64,000 nt of DNA from Mucor racemosus (GCA_027405735.1 JAPEHQ010000001.1:2852001-2916000), one strand, 5' to 3'; shown: positions 24,600-37,690, numbered from the stretch's first letter. A program made the numbers and translations. The notes: generated from the sequence alone by a model not told the origin.

Positions 24600-25020
24600 A
24601 GCTACATTGTTTGTAGAGAAAACGGTATTTTTGACAGTTTTATTTTCAAATTCAGAATTTGGGACGAGGGTATACTGGGGAAAAATTGAATCCAGAAGCA
24701 AAGATATCTCTTTGTACACATTTTGAAGACATATCCACGAAAAATCAATATTTTTAAAAGAACCAAATGGCACCCTATAGAGATCAACGAGCTCTATGAA
24801 ATGAAGGTAAAAAAAAAAGGCTGTTCAATATAACGAATATTTTGTAATCCACAGCAAAAAGGCAAAAAAAAAGACATGAATAAAAAAAAAGATGCTCTGA
24901 ATTTTTTTATATTAAAGTACGTTATAAAGTGCTTCAAAACAAGTAAGTTTCATTATTAAAAATTGTTAATATAGCTTATTTTTTGCAGATATGAAGTCTC
25001 AAAGTGTTTCATTTTTAGTG
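24600..25020 (+). repeat. Diverged third copy of the inverted-repeat family
   Basis: From the CCACGAAAAATCAATATTTT string (24734) to CAAAGTGTTTCATTTTTAG (25001-25020) this aligns with the outer part of the left arm, with many substitutions. It shows that the arm sequence belongs to an older dispersed family rather than being unique DNA. Confidence 0.65.
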
Positions 25021-26610
25021 GTGAATTAGCGGTAAGAATCTGAAATGTTAGCACTGTAAGGGTTGATTCCGTCTTATATCAAATAGTAATTTCAAAGCAA
25101 TAAAGCATTGTATTTAATTAAGACAATGTCTTGTATCGGCTTGATGTACCCAGTGTGTACTACATATTTCTCATTGTGAAAAAAGCTAGGTATTACAACT
25201 TACCATTAGTAGCTAATTTCCGAAGCCGGTGTTAAAACTTGATATATTAATTAATAAATAAACAGATATACACGTATGCAAACGCATTTGTCCTGGGTAT
25301 CTACGCTATGTATGTTGCATATATATAGTATATTTTTATTTCTTTTTTAGTAACTAATACATATTTCAAATCAAGGCGCTGTCAACAGAGTTTGTGAAGA
25401 GTACTTTATTTGAATTGAAACTTACAAATTAATAATACAGCAATCTTTTGAAGACAGAATCTTTAGGTTCCTTATATTACGAGTCAAGGGAGGAAGACTG
25501 ATTGACATAAAATCGAGATCTTCATTGAGCACTTAGTGATACAATGCATAGATGGGTTAGAATAAAAGTAATGAGGTGTAATTGTTAAGATTAAGTACGA
25601 ATTTAGGATTTCTCACATTTCTTACTCTATTTTGAGTTTTGTACAAACGATACTTTAGAAACTTCATGTTACAGAATCATCTCTTTCATTGGTTAATGTG
25701 GATCCTTTTATGAGGCCAAGAAAATGGAAAATCTATTTTTGATGGTGAACATTTTGAAGCTCAATTGAATTTCTAATACAAACGGGAAATAGATTCATCC
25801 TCGAGATTTTATATTTATCACTCGAACCAAGTATAAGGTAAAACCTTTTCATATTATTACTATTTTATTTATATTTACAGCTGCATTATATTTAATTTCT
25901 TAGCGCTGTTATATATTGCTCTAAATTTTATTTTGAGAAGGAGTTATGGTCATCTATAAACTCGTTGAGAAAAGTAAGCGCCAAATAACTGGATCTTGGA
26001 TTTTTAATTAATATGAATTAATTGACGGCATAATATTTGTACTGTTATTTTAAGGAAGAGCTATTAAATACTGTATAATGCTTCGAGAAGTAAAATAATC
26101 AATCCCGATCGATTTGTTAATAAAACATGTGAAAAACAAATTTACTAAACGGGTGGTTATGAAACGTGGGCTTCTACTGTATTTCGAGGGCTTGAAACTG
26201 TAAAGCTTTTAGCTTTTAAATTACTATATACATGATGACATGTTTTCAGTATTATCTCGTTTTTGGATTAGGAAAAGTTCTACTACAGGCTATAATGAAA
26301 CGATAAAGGGTTTCCAGAATAAATTTACAAAATGACAGTTTGTAGTCAATCAAAGTGTAGGCTGTTTGTGCAAAAAAAAAAAAAAAAAAAAGTTAATTTG
26401 AAGCTCTTTCTTTAGATTTACTATTAACGTACAAAGTCGAAAAGGAAGTTGAAAGGCTTATGTATTACAATAGAACTTCTGTATTCAAAATGTATTGGTT
26501 TTGTTACACAGTTAGTGTTGTACATCCTGACTATAATATAAAAGATTTTTCTCCCAAATGGAAGGTCTTTTTCTCATTTTTCCCTTTTTATTAGTGTTTT
26601 TTTGATAATT
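25021..26610. other. Intergenic region upstream of the methyltransferase gene
   Basis: AT-rich sequence with a 20-nt A-run at 26372-26391. No coding exons were recognised. The last 100-200 bp presumably contains the promoter; no specific motif is claimed. Confidence 0.4.
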
Positions 26611-27481
26611 ATGGGCATTAAATTATCCACTCAAATATCTAAAAAGAAGAAACGTATTACAAATTCATTACAAACACCAAAGAAGACCTACAATACGAAC
26701 AACAATGATCACCCTAGCATAAATTCTGCACCAATCAAGCTGAATTACAACGAAAAACAAACAGTTTCCAGCACAAGTTCCATCACAGATAGTATGTTTA
26801 TGAGCGGAAGATCATTTCATCATGTAGCCAATTCAGCGTATTGGTTTCCCAATGATGATGAAGAGATGGATAGATTAATTGGAGTAAAGTATCATTTGTG
26901 TAATTTGCAAATAGAAACAAATCAATTAAACAACCTTTTTCATTTCATTACAATAGCAACATTTTGCATTAAAGACTTTATTTGGAGGGTACTACTATTT
27001 ATTGATTTTCAGTTTATGACTAATAACTAATACAAATAATGCAATAGGAACATATCAGATATCATTTTAAAAAGCATTGATATGGAAAAAGACAATACAA
27101 TAGTTCTAGATTTAGGTTGCGGACCTGGCACCTGGCTAATGGTAATAGCACAGTGTGAAAAGAGAGAATAAAGGCATACCATATTTACTTGCCCATATTT
27201 TAGGATGTTGCTACAGAATACCCATCTAGTCAATTTATTGGTGTAGATATGTGCGACGTATTTCCAAACAACATTCGACCACCCAATGTTAGTTTTCAAA
27301 CAGGCAATGCCCTGGAAAGATTACCATTTTCAGACAACACATTTGATTTTGTGAATATAAGATTATTCATTATTGCATTAAAAGGAGAAGAATGGCCAGT
27401 TGTGATCCGAGAAGCATATCGAATATTGAAACCTGGAGGATATCTTCAAATAGTCGAATGCGGCATGCTTGTATGTATATG

Positions 27482-27522
<41 letters not shown>

Positions 27523-28033
27523 TTATTACAACATTGTATGTTTACAAATTATACTATTCATGTAGGAAAGAGGAAACGATTTTGTTAAATACGCAGGAAA
27601 GATTTGTATGCGATTTTCAAGCTCTTATTTTATAATGTCATTATTAACACTCTCACACAGTTAAACAAGTAATTGAAAGTCGAGGTCAAGAGCCATATAT
27701 TGCATTCAAATTGCAATCATTATTAGAAAGCCAAATGTTCCAAGTTCAACACTATGAAAACAAAGATGTATTTTTAGGTAAACTAACTGAAACACATTTA
27801 TATTCATACAACTTTTTCTCAACATTTATAAACTAGGTAAATCCGATGCACTGAGTAAAGAATTCCTCTGGGATGCTTGCAACATATTCAAAAGTGCTCA
27901 AGCAGTTTTACAAGACCCATTAGGCTGTAATACAGATAATTACCCTCAATTTCTAAATAGATTATATAAAGAACTGCAAAAGCAACCAGATGCTATGTGG
28001 TCCTTTTCAATTTGTATTGGTCAAAAACAATAA
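26611..28033 (+). CDS. SAM-dependent class I methyltransferase
   Basis: Seven exons join in frame to 339 residues: 26611..26883, 26957..26988, 27048..27141, 27204..27470, 27566..27605, 27661..27777 and 27837..28033. The first ~60 residues are Lys/Asn/Ser-rich and probably disordered. Next comes the block ANSAYWFPNDDEEMDRLIG, joined by a 32-nt micro-exon to QHFALKTLFGG. Motif I for S-adenosylmethionine is VLDLGCGPGTWLM, followed by FIGVDMCD and the post-I region DNTFDFVNIR, then REAYRILKPGGYLQIVE. This layout is the common fungal class I (Methyltransf_25-type) family. The substrate cannot be inferred. An AT dinucleotide run (27485-27517) sits in intron 4. It lies 177 bp upstream of the kinase gene on the same strand. 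The ATG at 26611 is the first methionine in frame. Confidence 0.87.
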
Positions 28034-28210
28034 TAAATGTGTGGGGAAAAAAATGCCAAAATCTCTCTCATATGTCTCCAAAACGGAGAAAGCAAAGCAA
28101 TGCGGTAGTCCAAATAAAACTGGCGGTGGTGTTGATTGGAATCATTGCCTTGCTTTAACCACCTTTTTTCTCTACACGTTCTTTTTTTTCTTTTGCATAT
28201 TAAAATTTCC

Positions 28211-29907
28211 ATGTTTAAACTAAATCCCCAACTCTATGAAAAAATCAAACATTTTGCAAAGTTTCCTCAAACCGGGGTTTCTTTAAGACAAATGGTTATG
28301 TTTGGTAAAACAAAAAAGAAGAATAAAATGTTCAAAAACTCAATATTTTCATGTGTATATTCAAACAAAAAGGTCAAAAGCCATCTCCTGCTACATTTTT
28401 CAAAGCAAGCCAATTCTTACATGGTATTATTATACAAATTATATTTCCTTGACATGTGAATAAATAAGTGCTTTATTAGAGGAATTGCCCATTCGTTTAG
28501 CTCATCGTGTAAAGGAATTAGATGAGTTACCTCGAAGTTTAGGCGATATGCCGTCTATTATTAAAGTTAAAAATTGGTATGCACAATCATTTCAGGTAGC
28601 AGTTTGATCTTACTTAATAGGGGAGGATGTAATGTTTAATCATGTCATGATTTTTTTTTAGGAACTAATAGAATTACCACAACCAGAACTTACCTCAGAA
28701 CTGAAAGCCTCCTTTAGAGATGCTGCAAAAAATTCCCAGTCCTTACCTCAAAGCACGCCTAATTTAGCTATTCCACAATCAAAACCAACCGGAAAATACT
28801 ATCCAACGATTGGACACCGATATTATTACAATAATTACGAAACTATCAAATGCACACCACCTATATTATCTTACACAGATGCATTTGTCAAGGCTATTGA
28901 GGGTGTTAAAAGGAGACATGATCCTGTAGTAACAACAATGGCACAAGGGATCATGGAATATAAACAACATCGAAAGGCAAGTATGATTGATTCAGACGTC
29001 CAACAGTTTTTGGATCGCTTCTACATGTCCAGAATTGGTATTCGAATGTTGATCGGTCAACATTCAGCCTTATATCGTGGGCCATTTATGCGAAATTATG
29101 TAGGTGTCATATGTACAAGAACAAACATTAAAGACATTGCTCAGGATGCAATTGCCAATGCTCGATTTATTTGTGAGGATCATTATGGTTTATTTAGAGC
29201 TCCAAAAGTACAGATGTTTTGTCCTGGTGATATTGAATTCATGTACGTTCCATCTCATTTAAACCATATGGTCTTTGAATTATTAAAGAATTCATTACGT
29301 GCTGTGGTTGAGAGATTTGGTCCTGATTATGAAGATGAATACCCACCTATCAAGTTAGTTATTGCACATGGAAAAGAGGTACGCTTTTTTATTTACTTGG
29401 TGCATATGTTTATTTTACAAATAACTACTATTAGGATATCACTATAAAGATTTCAGATGAAGGTGGAGGATTACCCCGTTCTGGTATCCCAGTAGTTTGG
29501 ACATATATGGTATAACTTGTAACGAATGTAATATTATGCAATATTTTAAATAATTTTCATCAGTATACAACCGCTCAAGCACAAGAATTAGAGCCTGAAT
29601 TCAACAAGTCAGAGTTCAAAGCACCAATGGCAGGTTTTGGCTATGGTTTACCTATTTCAAGACTAGTACGTATTTATTTAATTATCTATAAACAAATTAA
29701 ATCTAACTGAAAATATTATATAGTATGCAAGATATTTTGGTGGTGATTTGAAGCTGATATCAATGGAGGGGTAAATATTTAAATATTAAGTATTACAAAC
29801 ATGTTTTAGATTATTTATTCGTATTTTTTATTTGTTTTAGATACGGAACCGATGCATATCTTCATTTAAACCGCCTTTCAAATAGTGATGAACCCCTCAT
29901 CATGTAA
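28211..29907 (+). CDS. Mitochondrial pyruvate dehydrogenase kinase
   Basis: Eight exons (28211..28304, 28373..28423, 28480..28595, 28662..29378, 29435..29509, 29564..29665, 29724..29770, 29841..29907) give 422 residues, the family length. The N-terminal four-helix domain contains QTGVSLRQMVMFG, PATFFKASQFL, EELPIRLAHRVKELDELP and FLDRFYMSRIGIRMLIGQH. The C-terminal GHKL ATPase domain has the N-box FELLKNSLRAV, the G1 box DEGGGLPRSG and the G2 box GFGYGLPISRLYARYFGGD. The wording FYMSRIGIRML favours pyruvate dehydrogenase kinase over the branched-chain kinase. It phosphorylates and switches off the E1 alpha subunit of the pyruvate dehydrogenase complex in the matrix. No strong targeting peptide is visible before FKLNPQLYEKI, as in many fungal members. 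Confidence 0.94.
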
Positions 29908-30655
29908 ATTTTTTAAAAAAAAAAGAAAAAGTATATTTCTATAAATAATTAAAAGTTTATGAATGTATACCTTCAGTAGATAAATCAATGATTTTTACGT
30001 TTACTTTTGAAAGTTATTTTAAACTGTACCGAGGACAATATCCTCGCTAATTCAGTTTCGTTTTAGATTTCAAGGTGCATGATCTAAAAAATCATTTTTT
30101 TAATGTAAAGCATTTCATTAATTGAACATGTTTTACTATACCACCATTATTCTCTAAAGATTTGTGTATAAACTTAAAGCATTCTGATCCCAATTACAAA
30201 AAAACCTCGAGATCAAAATGAAAAATACCATAACCAACGGAAATCAGATATAATGAGTTTACTGCTTTAATTTTTTATTGGCTCCAAATTTTTCAGAAAA
30301 ATTGATCTTTGAAGAGTTTTTATGTACAACTATTGTAACAATAGCACACATATTCAATAAATAAAACTATATTTTTCTTAGCGTGATGTAAAGCCATATT
30401 TTTTGTTTTGACACTTTATTTACAAAGTATATCACGGGGAGGTAAAATGCAAGATCTTGGTCCTGGGGGAAAAAGTCAAATTATTTGATTCACAGACCCA
30501 AAGCTAGCAAATATATCATCAATACAGTTAGGTTTTCTCTATTATTGACCTTGGTGAAAGTTTTATTTTGCAACTGAGAAATTGAATTTTGCGGTTTTAT
30601 AATATAATCTAAATGCATGCCCTTATAGTTACAATTTCGTAATGAGACAGCAGTG

Positions 30656-31190
30656 ATGTCGGAACATAAATTTAAGAAATGCAACAACCACCAGATTTTA
30701 CGTCCAGTTCGAAATTTCAGAAAAAATTAACCCTTTAAAATATTTTTACTACTAAAAACGTTTAATAAAGCTTCAAAACCAAAATAACAAAATGTATGTT
30801 ATTAAATGCATTTTATATTATGGTATTTTAATTTTGTACATTTGCAGCACAAAATTTAAAGATAATTTTGATAAATTACTATTTTGATTTTTTAAAGAAA
30901 TATCGCGAAATTTAGTTTTCAAACTCAAAACAAACACTACCATTGCAAAGATAGCTTTATTTTGGTCCTATGTTCTCGACTATTATCTTAGTAAAAAGTC
31001 TCATTTTTCAACCGAAAAATTGAATTTATTGAAAATCGAAATTTTGAACGAGGTATGGTAAGGCAAAAATCGAGTTGAAATCAACCACTGAAGAAAATCC
31101 TGCAAACACCTCAAAAAGACTCTATTGATGGATAGCATTCGTTTGATATGTTTTTAAGCACAAGATATGGCCGCAAACCACCAAAAAATG
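30656..31190 (+). repeat. Repeat shared with the GH31 unit (counterpart of 38067-38595)
   Basis: Starts with GATGTCGGAACATAAATTT and aligns for ~530 bp with 38067-38595 and the two later unit copies. The first ~260 bp differ at many positions. From about 30922 to 31174 I see no difference at all. The abrupt change in identity suggests gene conversion. Confidence 0.85.
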
Positions 31191-32739
31191 TGACATTTAT
31201 GGTACATATACATGTTAAATTTGTTAATTCTATAACATTTACAATATTTTATGCAGTGATCCTCTTGGATTTAGATATATTTAACGTCCTGATACAAGCG
31301 TTTTGTATATTCACGATTTAGCGAATCAATGCAAACTCGTATTCAAGCTCAATAACGACTATCATCAATTGTGAAATGTCCAGCTCAAAAATTTCTATTT
31401 ATGGCGGTTTTTTTAGTCGTTCAAAACCGAAGCTTCTGTCTCTTTAGCTTTAAGTAATATATGAGGGTTGATAAAACTGAGATAAAAGGCTCTAGTTGGG
31501 CTATAAGAACACATTTGCGAGCAGTGAGTTGATTACACCTTTGATAGACCAAAAGCGGAATGTGAAGTGCTTTGCCTGAAGGTTAAACAGTATATAATCT
31601 TCAAAGATTTTCAAGGCTTGTTTTGGTTCTTAATACAACATATACAACTAATAATCCTTTTTAATATTTAGTAAAGTATATCTCTATATTTTTATTTAAA
31701 AAGAATTGGACTTTGACGGTCAAATGAAATATTAAACATATAGATTAGGGTTTTTGGACGCATTGTTTGAAATACCATAATCACAACATTCCCCTTATTT
31801 TTGTATACACTGATTCAGATATAGTTTTATCTTTTCAATTGATTAAATTACTCAGAACTAATGTTGTATATAATATCAATACGCTAAGTATGATTTCATA
31901 TTGAAAACCCAGCATTTCCAACGAATGTGTGTACAACTGTTTTACGTCCAAACCGGTGACGATGATTGTATAAACATCCCAGGTAAGACAAAAACCGCGT
32001 GAGTAGAGCTAGGAAATACAGCTTTTGAAGTCGTGTTTGAATAATGGTTGTCTAGAAAGATTGTATTCTTTGAAAGTCATCCAATTGAATTCATTAGATA
32101 TAGACTGAAATAATCTGATGTTGTTTTACATGAAATATGAACAACAGGTCATTTCATAATTTATATTAGCTGGCTAATTCAACGGATGTTGCACCAATGT
32201 ATGATACATCCGGGGGAACCCCGTTGTAATTACGAAGAAAATCAAGGGTTACTTTTCTTCTGTTTTTCATGGCTATTATTGTTACATTTAGCTGATTAAA
32301 TAAATAAAAAACAAACAATTCCAAGAAAGAAACGGCCAAACATTGGTACTTGGTAAACGTGGGAGATTGTTACACGTATTGATTTAAGGAATGGTATACA
32401 AATTTTTTTATGGGAATTAGATTTCAATATAAAAACATTTATTTGATTTTTATCAATCAAACACCTAGTCGACGATTGTTAAATTTTATGGGCGAAAAGA
32501 TAGGAAATTAGCTGCAAAATAAAGCTTAGTTAGATCATGGTTTTTGCATGAATCTTACATTAAAGTTTTAAATGATCTACAACTTATACATGCAGCAGAT
32601 TGACTTGCATATCTGTTCAGTATCTATATTTGCGTTATCTACGAACTCAATACTTGTATACTCAAACTATTCTTATTCTTCTAAAGCTAAATATAATGTA
32701 CTACTATAACACTATATATGTTTTTTTTTTTTTGTTCTC

Positions 32740-33196
32740 CCAGTTCAATGGGAATTTGTAATGAGCTGCCAAATTCCGGGGTAAAAACTGCTCGATTATT
32801 CAGTACGACATGAACGAACGGGATAATTTGAAAAACCTTCAGAATTATACCATCAAACTTTAAATTATTACTATATAACCACATTTTGTCCTTTGTCAGA
32901 CCGGGAAACAAGCTGTTCTCCATACAAAGTTGCTATTTTATATTCACCAATTCTCTCACCTTATTGAATTTAACTTACCCACCCGACCATGACATATACG
33001 CAGCAAATACATCATTGTCTGTTGGTTTGGTGTTGCCCTGTATGAATATAGTTAAAATACTTGAAACCTCAAGTTACATAAAAAATTTATTGTGCTATAT
33101 ACACAAATTTCGGAAAAATATATAAATACTAGATGAATTCTTGGTTTTGTTTATTACATTATTCTTTTATATAGATATAAATATATATTACATCTA
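32740..33196 (+). promoter_or_regulatory. Promoter region of GH31 gene 1 with conserved blocks and TATA box
   Basis: Three short blocks are conserved with the promoters of genes 2-4: CTGCCAAAT (32766), CATCAAACTTTAAA (32851; the other copies have CGTCAAACTTTAAA) and GTCAGACCGGGA (32895). A TATATAAATACT box lies at 33119-33130, about 70 bp before the ATG. The blocks are embedded in otherwise diverged DNA, which favours a regulatory role (inference). Confidence 0.65.
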
Positions 33197-36137
33197 ATGG
33201 CTAAAGTTTCTTTTATCTTTGTTGCCATTGCCCTGATTACAGGAAACGTGCTCTGTCAAACTGATGCTACATATGGTAAGTATATTGAATTACCAAGGAC
33301 TTAAATCACTACTAACAGCCTTATTCTATATGAATTAGCCGTCAGCTCTTCTGCTCCTGGTTATAAGATCAATGGACATGTCAAGAATACTGAAGCTGGT
33401 CTTCAAATCCCTCTCACATTCAATTCCCAAGGCAACAAGAAAACCGGTATAGATACATTTGGTAAAACTATCAAAGATCTTGTTGTTGATGTTGAATATG
33501 AAACTGAAGAAAGACTCCATGTCAAGGTAATTGAATAGATAGTATATAACAAACAATAACTTAACACTATAAATTTAGATCTCTGATAAAGCCAAGAAGC
33601 AATACCTTGTTCCCGATTCTCCACTTGGTTTTGAGCGTCCTCAAATCAAACATTACGCTTCCTCCAAAAATAGAAATTTAGACTTTCAATATACTGCTAA
33701 ACCCTTCAGTTTCAAGGTTGTCCGCAAGAGCGACAAGGTTGCTATCTTTGATACCGCTAATTTACCCTTGGTTTTCGAAGATCAATACTTGGAATTGTCT
33801 ACCAAAGTCCCTAATGATGCCAATATCTATGGTTTCGGTGAAGTTACTGCACCTTTTAGACGTACAACTGTAAGTTCTATTTTTTTACTACATGTTGACA
33901 TTTGAGATTTAACATCATTCAAAGAACGTTACCACTCTTTGGGCTCGTGACAATGCTGATGAGTAAGTTACTTTATAGCTTGAAACAACACATGCATGGG
34001 TTATTAATGCTTTATTATAGCTTCTATCGAAACATTTACGGTGCTCATCCTTACTATCAAGAAGTTCGTGATGGAAAAGCTCATGGTGCTCTCTTGATGT
34101 CTGCTCATGGTATGGATGTCATTACTACTGAAGGTCGTATTACCTACAAGGTCATTGGTGGTATTCTAGACTTTTATTTCTTTGCTCCCAAGTCTGGTAC
34201 TCCAAATGATCTCAGTATTGCGTATACAGATTTAATCGGAAAGCCTATGATGCCTTCTCATTGGATGCTTGGCTGGCATCACTGTCGTTATGGTTATCAC
34301 AATATTGAAGAAGTGGAAACCGTTATTAAGGGATACAAAGATGCCAATATTCCTCGTAAGTTTTAATTACTGTTCATATTAAACACAAGATTAACATAAT
34401 TTGATACGTGTAGTTCAAACTGCTTGGGTTGATATCGATTACATGGACCAAACCAAGGATTTCACATTTGATAATGTCAACTTCCCTCAAGATAGAATGA
34501 TTGGTTTAGGTGAACAGCTGCACAAAGATGGTCAAAACTATGTCGTTATGGTTGATCCTGCTATTAATGCCAACACCACTTATGAACCTTATGTAAGAGG
34601 TACAGAGATGGACGTTTGGATCAAGAATGCTGATGGTACCGACTTCATTGGTCAAGTATGGCCTGGATTTACTACTTTCCCAGATTGGTGGCATCCCAAT
34701 GCTACAGAGTACTGGTCTAAAGAGATTATTGACTTTGTTGATCTACTCGGTGTCGATGGTCTTTGGGTCGATATGAACGAGCCTGCTAGTTTCTGTCTCG
34801 GTTCTTGTGGTACTGGCAAGGTTGACGCTGGTAATCAACCTTACCGTTGGACTTATACCCAAGAAGAGCAAGATAAAAACCATACCATTTGGGAAGAAGC
34901 CTTGATCAAGATGGGTAATCCTCCTGGAGAAGAGCGCAATTTGTTGTATCCCAAGTACGCTATCAATAATGGTGGTGGTAATTTGTCAGAATTTACAGTT
35001 GCCACTACTGCTCTTCATTATGGAAATGTTCCTCACTACGACATCCACAATTTGTATGGTCATGCTGAAGGCTATATTACTCGTAATGCTCTTATCAAGC
35101 AAAACAGTAAGGTTAGACCTTTTATCTTGACTAGATCTAGTTTCATCGGTAGTGGTAAAGACGTTGGACATTGGACTGGTGATAATCACTCTTACTGGTC
35201 TTACCTCAAGAATTCTTTGGCTAATGTTCTTAACTTCCAAATGTTTGGTATCAGTTATTCTGGTGCAGATGTCTGCGGTTTCAATGACAACGCTACTGAA
35301 GAGTTATGTACTCGTTGGATGGAGATTGGTGCTTTCTATCCCTTTGCTCGTAACCATAATAACAACGCTGCAAGTGATCAAAATCCTTATCAATGGGAGG
35401 ATACTGCTGAAGCTAGTCGTATTGCTATCAATGCTCGTTATGAAATGCTTCCCTATTTCTATACTCTCTTTGAAGAATCCAATCGCTTAGGTACTGGTGT
35501 CTGGCGTCCTCTTATTTTTGAATATCCCGCTTATGAAGAATCTGCATCCAATGATCTCCAAACCTTGGTCGGTTCAGATATCTTGCTCTCTCCTGTTCTT
35601 GATGAAGGTAAGACTACTGTAGAGGCTCAATTCCCTGGCGGTACTTGGTACGATTGGTACACTCATGAAGTTACTGTTGATAATAAGAGCAAAAACAAGG
35701 TCAAGACTGTTACATTGGATGCTCCTATTACACATATTCCTATTCATATCCGTGGTGGTGCTATTATTCCTACCAAGACTCCTAAATATACTGTTGGTGA
35801 GACTTATGCTACCCCTTACAACCTCATTATTGCTCTTGACAGCAATAATCAAGCTACTGGTAGACTTTACATTGACGATGGTGAATCTTTAAATGTCAAA
35901 TCTAGCTCTGATATTACCTTTACCTACAAGAATGGTCAACTTAAAGCATCTGGTGACTTTGGCTACAAGAAAGCTGAAAAGATCGGTTCTATTACTATTA
36001 TTGGCAAGGCTGCTTCCAAGTTACAAAAGGCTCAAATTGGTAAGAAGTCTACCAAATTGACTCGCGGTGATAACGATGTTAAGCTTGAAGGCGTATCAAT
36101 TGATTTGACCAAGTCTTTCACTGTTCAATTCAAATAG
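33197..36137 (+). CDS. GH31 alpha-glucosidase, secreted (array gene 1)
   Basis: Six exons (33197..33275, 33339..33526, 33579..33869, 33925..33962, 34021..34355, 34414..36137) give 884 residues, normal for fungal GH31 alpha-glucosidases. A signal peptide (MAKVSFIFVAIALITGNVLC) predicts secretion. The catalytic nucleophile lies in DGLWVDMNEPASF (Asp near residue 430). The proposed acid/base Asp lies in GKDVGHWTGDNHS (near 567). Many N-x-S/T sites suggest glycosylation. The enzyme releases glucose from maltose and other alpha-glucans at the cell surface or outside. Exons 4-6 up to 35374 differ from genes 2-4 (for example YVRGTEMDVW for YTHGTDMNVW). Exons 1-3 and everything after 35375 are almost identical to gene 2, so the gene is itself a mosaic. 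Confidence 0.95.
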
Positions 36138-37404
36138 ATCGCCTCTCAAATACAAAATAGTTATAAGTATCTAATACATACATAAAGCCTAGCTAGTTTA
36201 CATTTTTATACGTCTTTTAATTTGAATAAATCACACTAATTCCATATAATCATCATGATTTACTTTTTCACTTCCCTAAAAATCCGTCTCCCGCTTTATT
36301 CAAAAAATACAAATCAATGAACTTGCGGTCAAATTAGAATGATATGCTTCTTTGAATCCAAATAAAAAAAAATTAGTAGCCTTGATCAGTTTCCGAGGAT
36401 ATCGATTACAATAAAATCTGACTGAATTCAAACAGCCTTTGTATATGAAAAATTATTTAAGGATCGCGGATCATTGTCTCCGTCAAGTGGTACATGCACC
36501 AATATCTCATGATACTACGACCTAAAACTTGAACTCAGTATTTCGCTTCACTCAAAAACGTGTCTTCAAGTCACTGATATAATCCATAGCTTACGTATAT
36601 GTGCATCATATGAAGAAAAGGTATATCCGGTTAATGTCTGTATAACTATCTACATGCGATTTGACCACTTTTTCTTCTTCATTTGTTGTGGGACAAATAT
36701 GACACATCATATCAAAAGCTTGGGAAAATGGTTAGAAATCATCAATTTAGAAAAAAGAACAAATGACCTTGCGTTCTGCCTAAAGTTTACCCCATTCATT
36801 TTACAAAATTTCTGTGTATTTAAAAATAAACAGATTTGGTAATGTGATGAAAATGGTGATGAAATATTTGCTGCTGAGGGCCGAAAATTCAATATAATTA
36901 TATGTAATTCCATGTCTCTCTTTCTTGCACTCAAACCGTGTAATCTCAATAGCATTTTAACCATTTTTATAATTGTATACAAATAAAAAGTTTGATCTTA
37001 TTCAATACATTTTCGCTTTTGCTTGCTTTTTGAGTATTTGTTTGCAACATGTAGAGCTTGAATCAGGGATCATAGCTTGATATAAACGTGGTTGGTGTTA
37101 CACATAGTTTGTATAATTTTATGGGAATACTTCTACAACTTGAATTTAGCAAATAATAAAGTATGGTAACTCCAAAATCTAAATAATAGGCTAGAACATT
37201 TAACAAGTATTCATTTTTTATAGCCGAGACAAAGTATGAGGAATGCTCAATGCTTTACCTTTTTTTGCACGAATATAGAATTAAAATATCCCGTCGATCG
37301 CCTATAAAAGATAGCATAAAATGAGCTGCTTTTTTACAATTAACCTTATAATTCTTAAAATACGTTTGATTGCATCTGTGCAACATAGCATAATGGAATA
37401 TGTT

Positions 37405-37690
37405 TTCTCTATGGGAAATCTGTTTCAAAGCTGCCAAATGAATAATTTAATTCCTGGGTAACGTGTTTGTAAATTTCTTCTAAATATGTATTGTATTTTA
37501 TTGATTCAAGGCGGTACAGAATATGGGAGAGCTAGACTAAAATAATGGTTTCTTCAAGCTTTTACCGCCAAACTTTAATTGAATCAAGTAAGAGTGTTAT
37601 TTTTGTCATACCGGGATATATGAGACATACATATTATTTTTGTATAACTCATAGGCTCACTTTACTACTACTACCGCTACTAAACCTGAT
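37405..37690 (+). promoter_or_regulatory. Promoter-like block not followed by a gene
   Basis: Carries the same ordered blocks as the GH31 promoters: CTATGGGAA and CTGCCAAAT (37409-37439), TTTTACCGCCAAACTTTAA (37560), and TTTGTCATACCGGGA (37602-37616). No GH31 exon follows. Copies lie at about 43536-43821 and 49668-49953. It may be a leftover from a deleted gene copy or a working distal element. Confidence 0.55.

Larger units (their letters stand above)
29908..33196. other. Intergenic region between the kinase and the GH31 array
   Basis: 3.3 kb without a recognised gene. 30656-31190 is homologous to sequence upstream of GH31 genes 2-4. 32740-33196 is the promoter region of GH31 gene 1. The 1.5 kb between them has no counterpart in the array and nothing I can identify. 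Confidence 0.6.

Noticed and set aside
27485..27517. AT dinucleotide run as a functional element
   Set aside because: A simple microsatellite inside an intron; a similar one lies in an ArfGAP intron at 61861-61883. No reason to assign a role.
36654..37437. Short frames of 60-91 codons in each GH31 spacer
   Set aside because: Low-complexity translation, no splice context, and repetition explained by the tandem unit.
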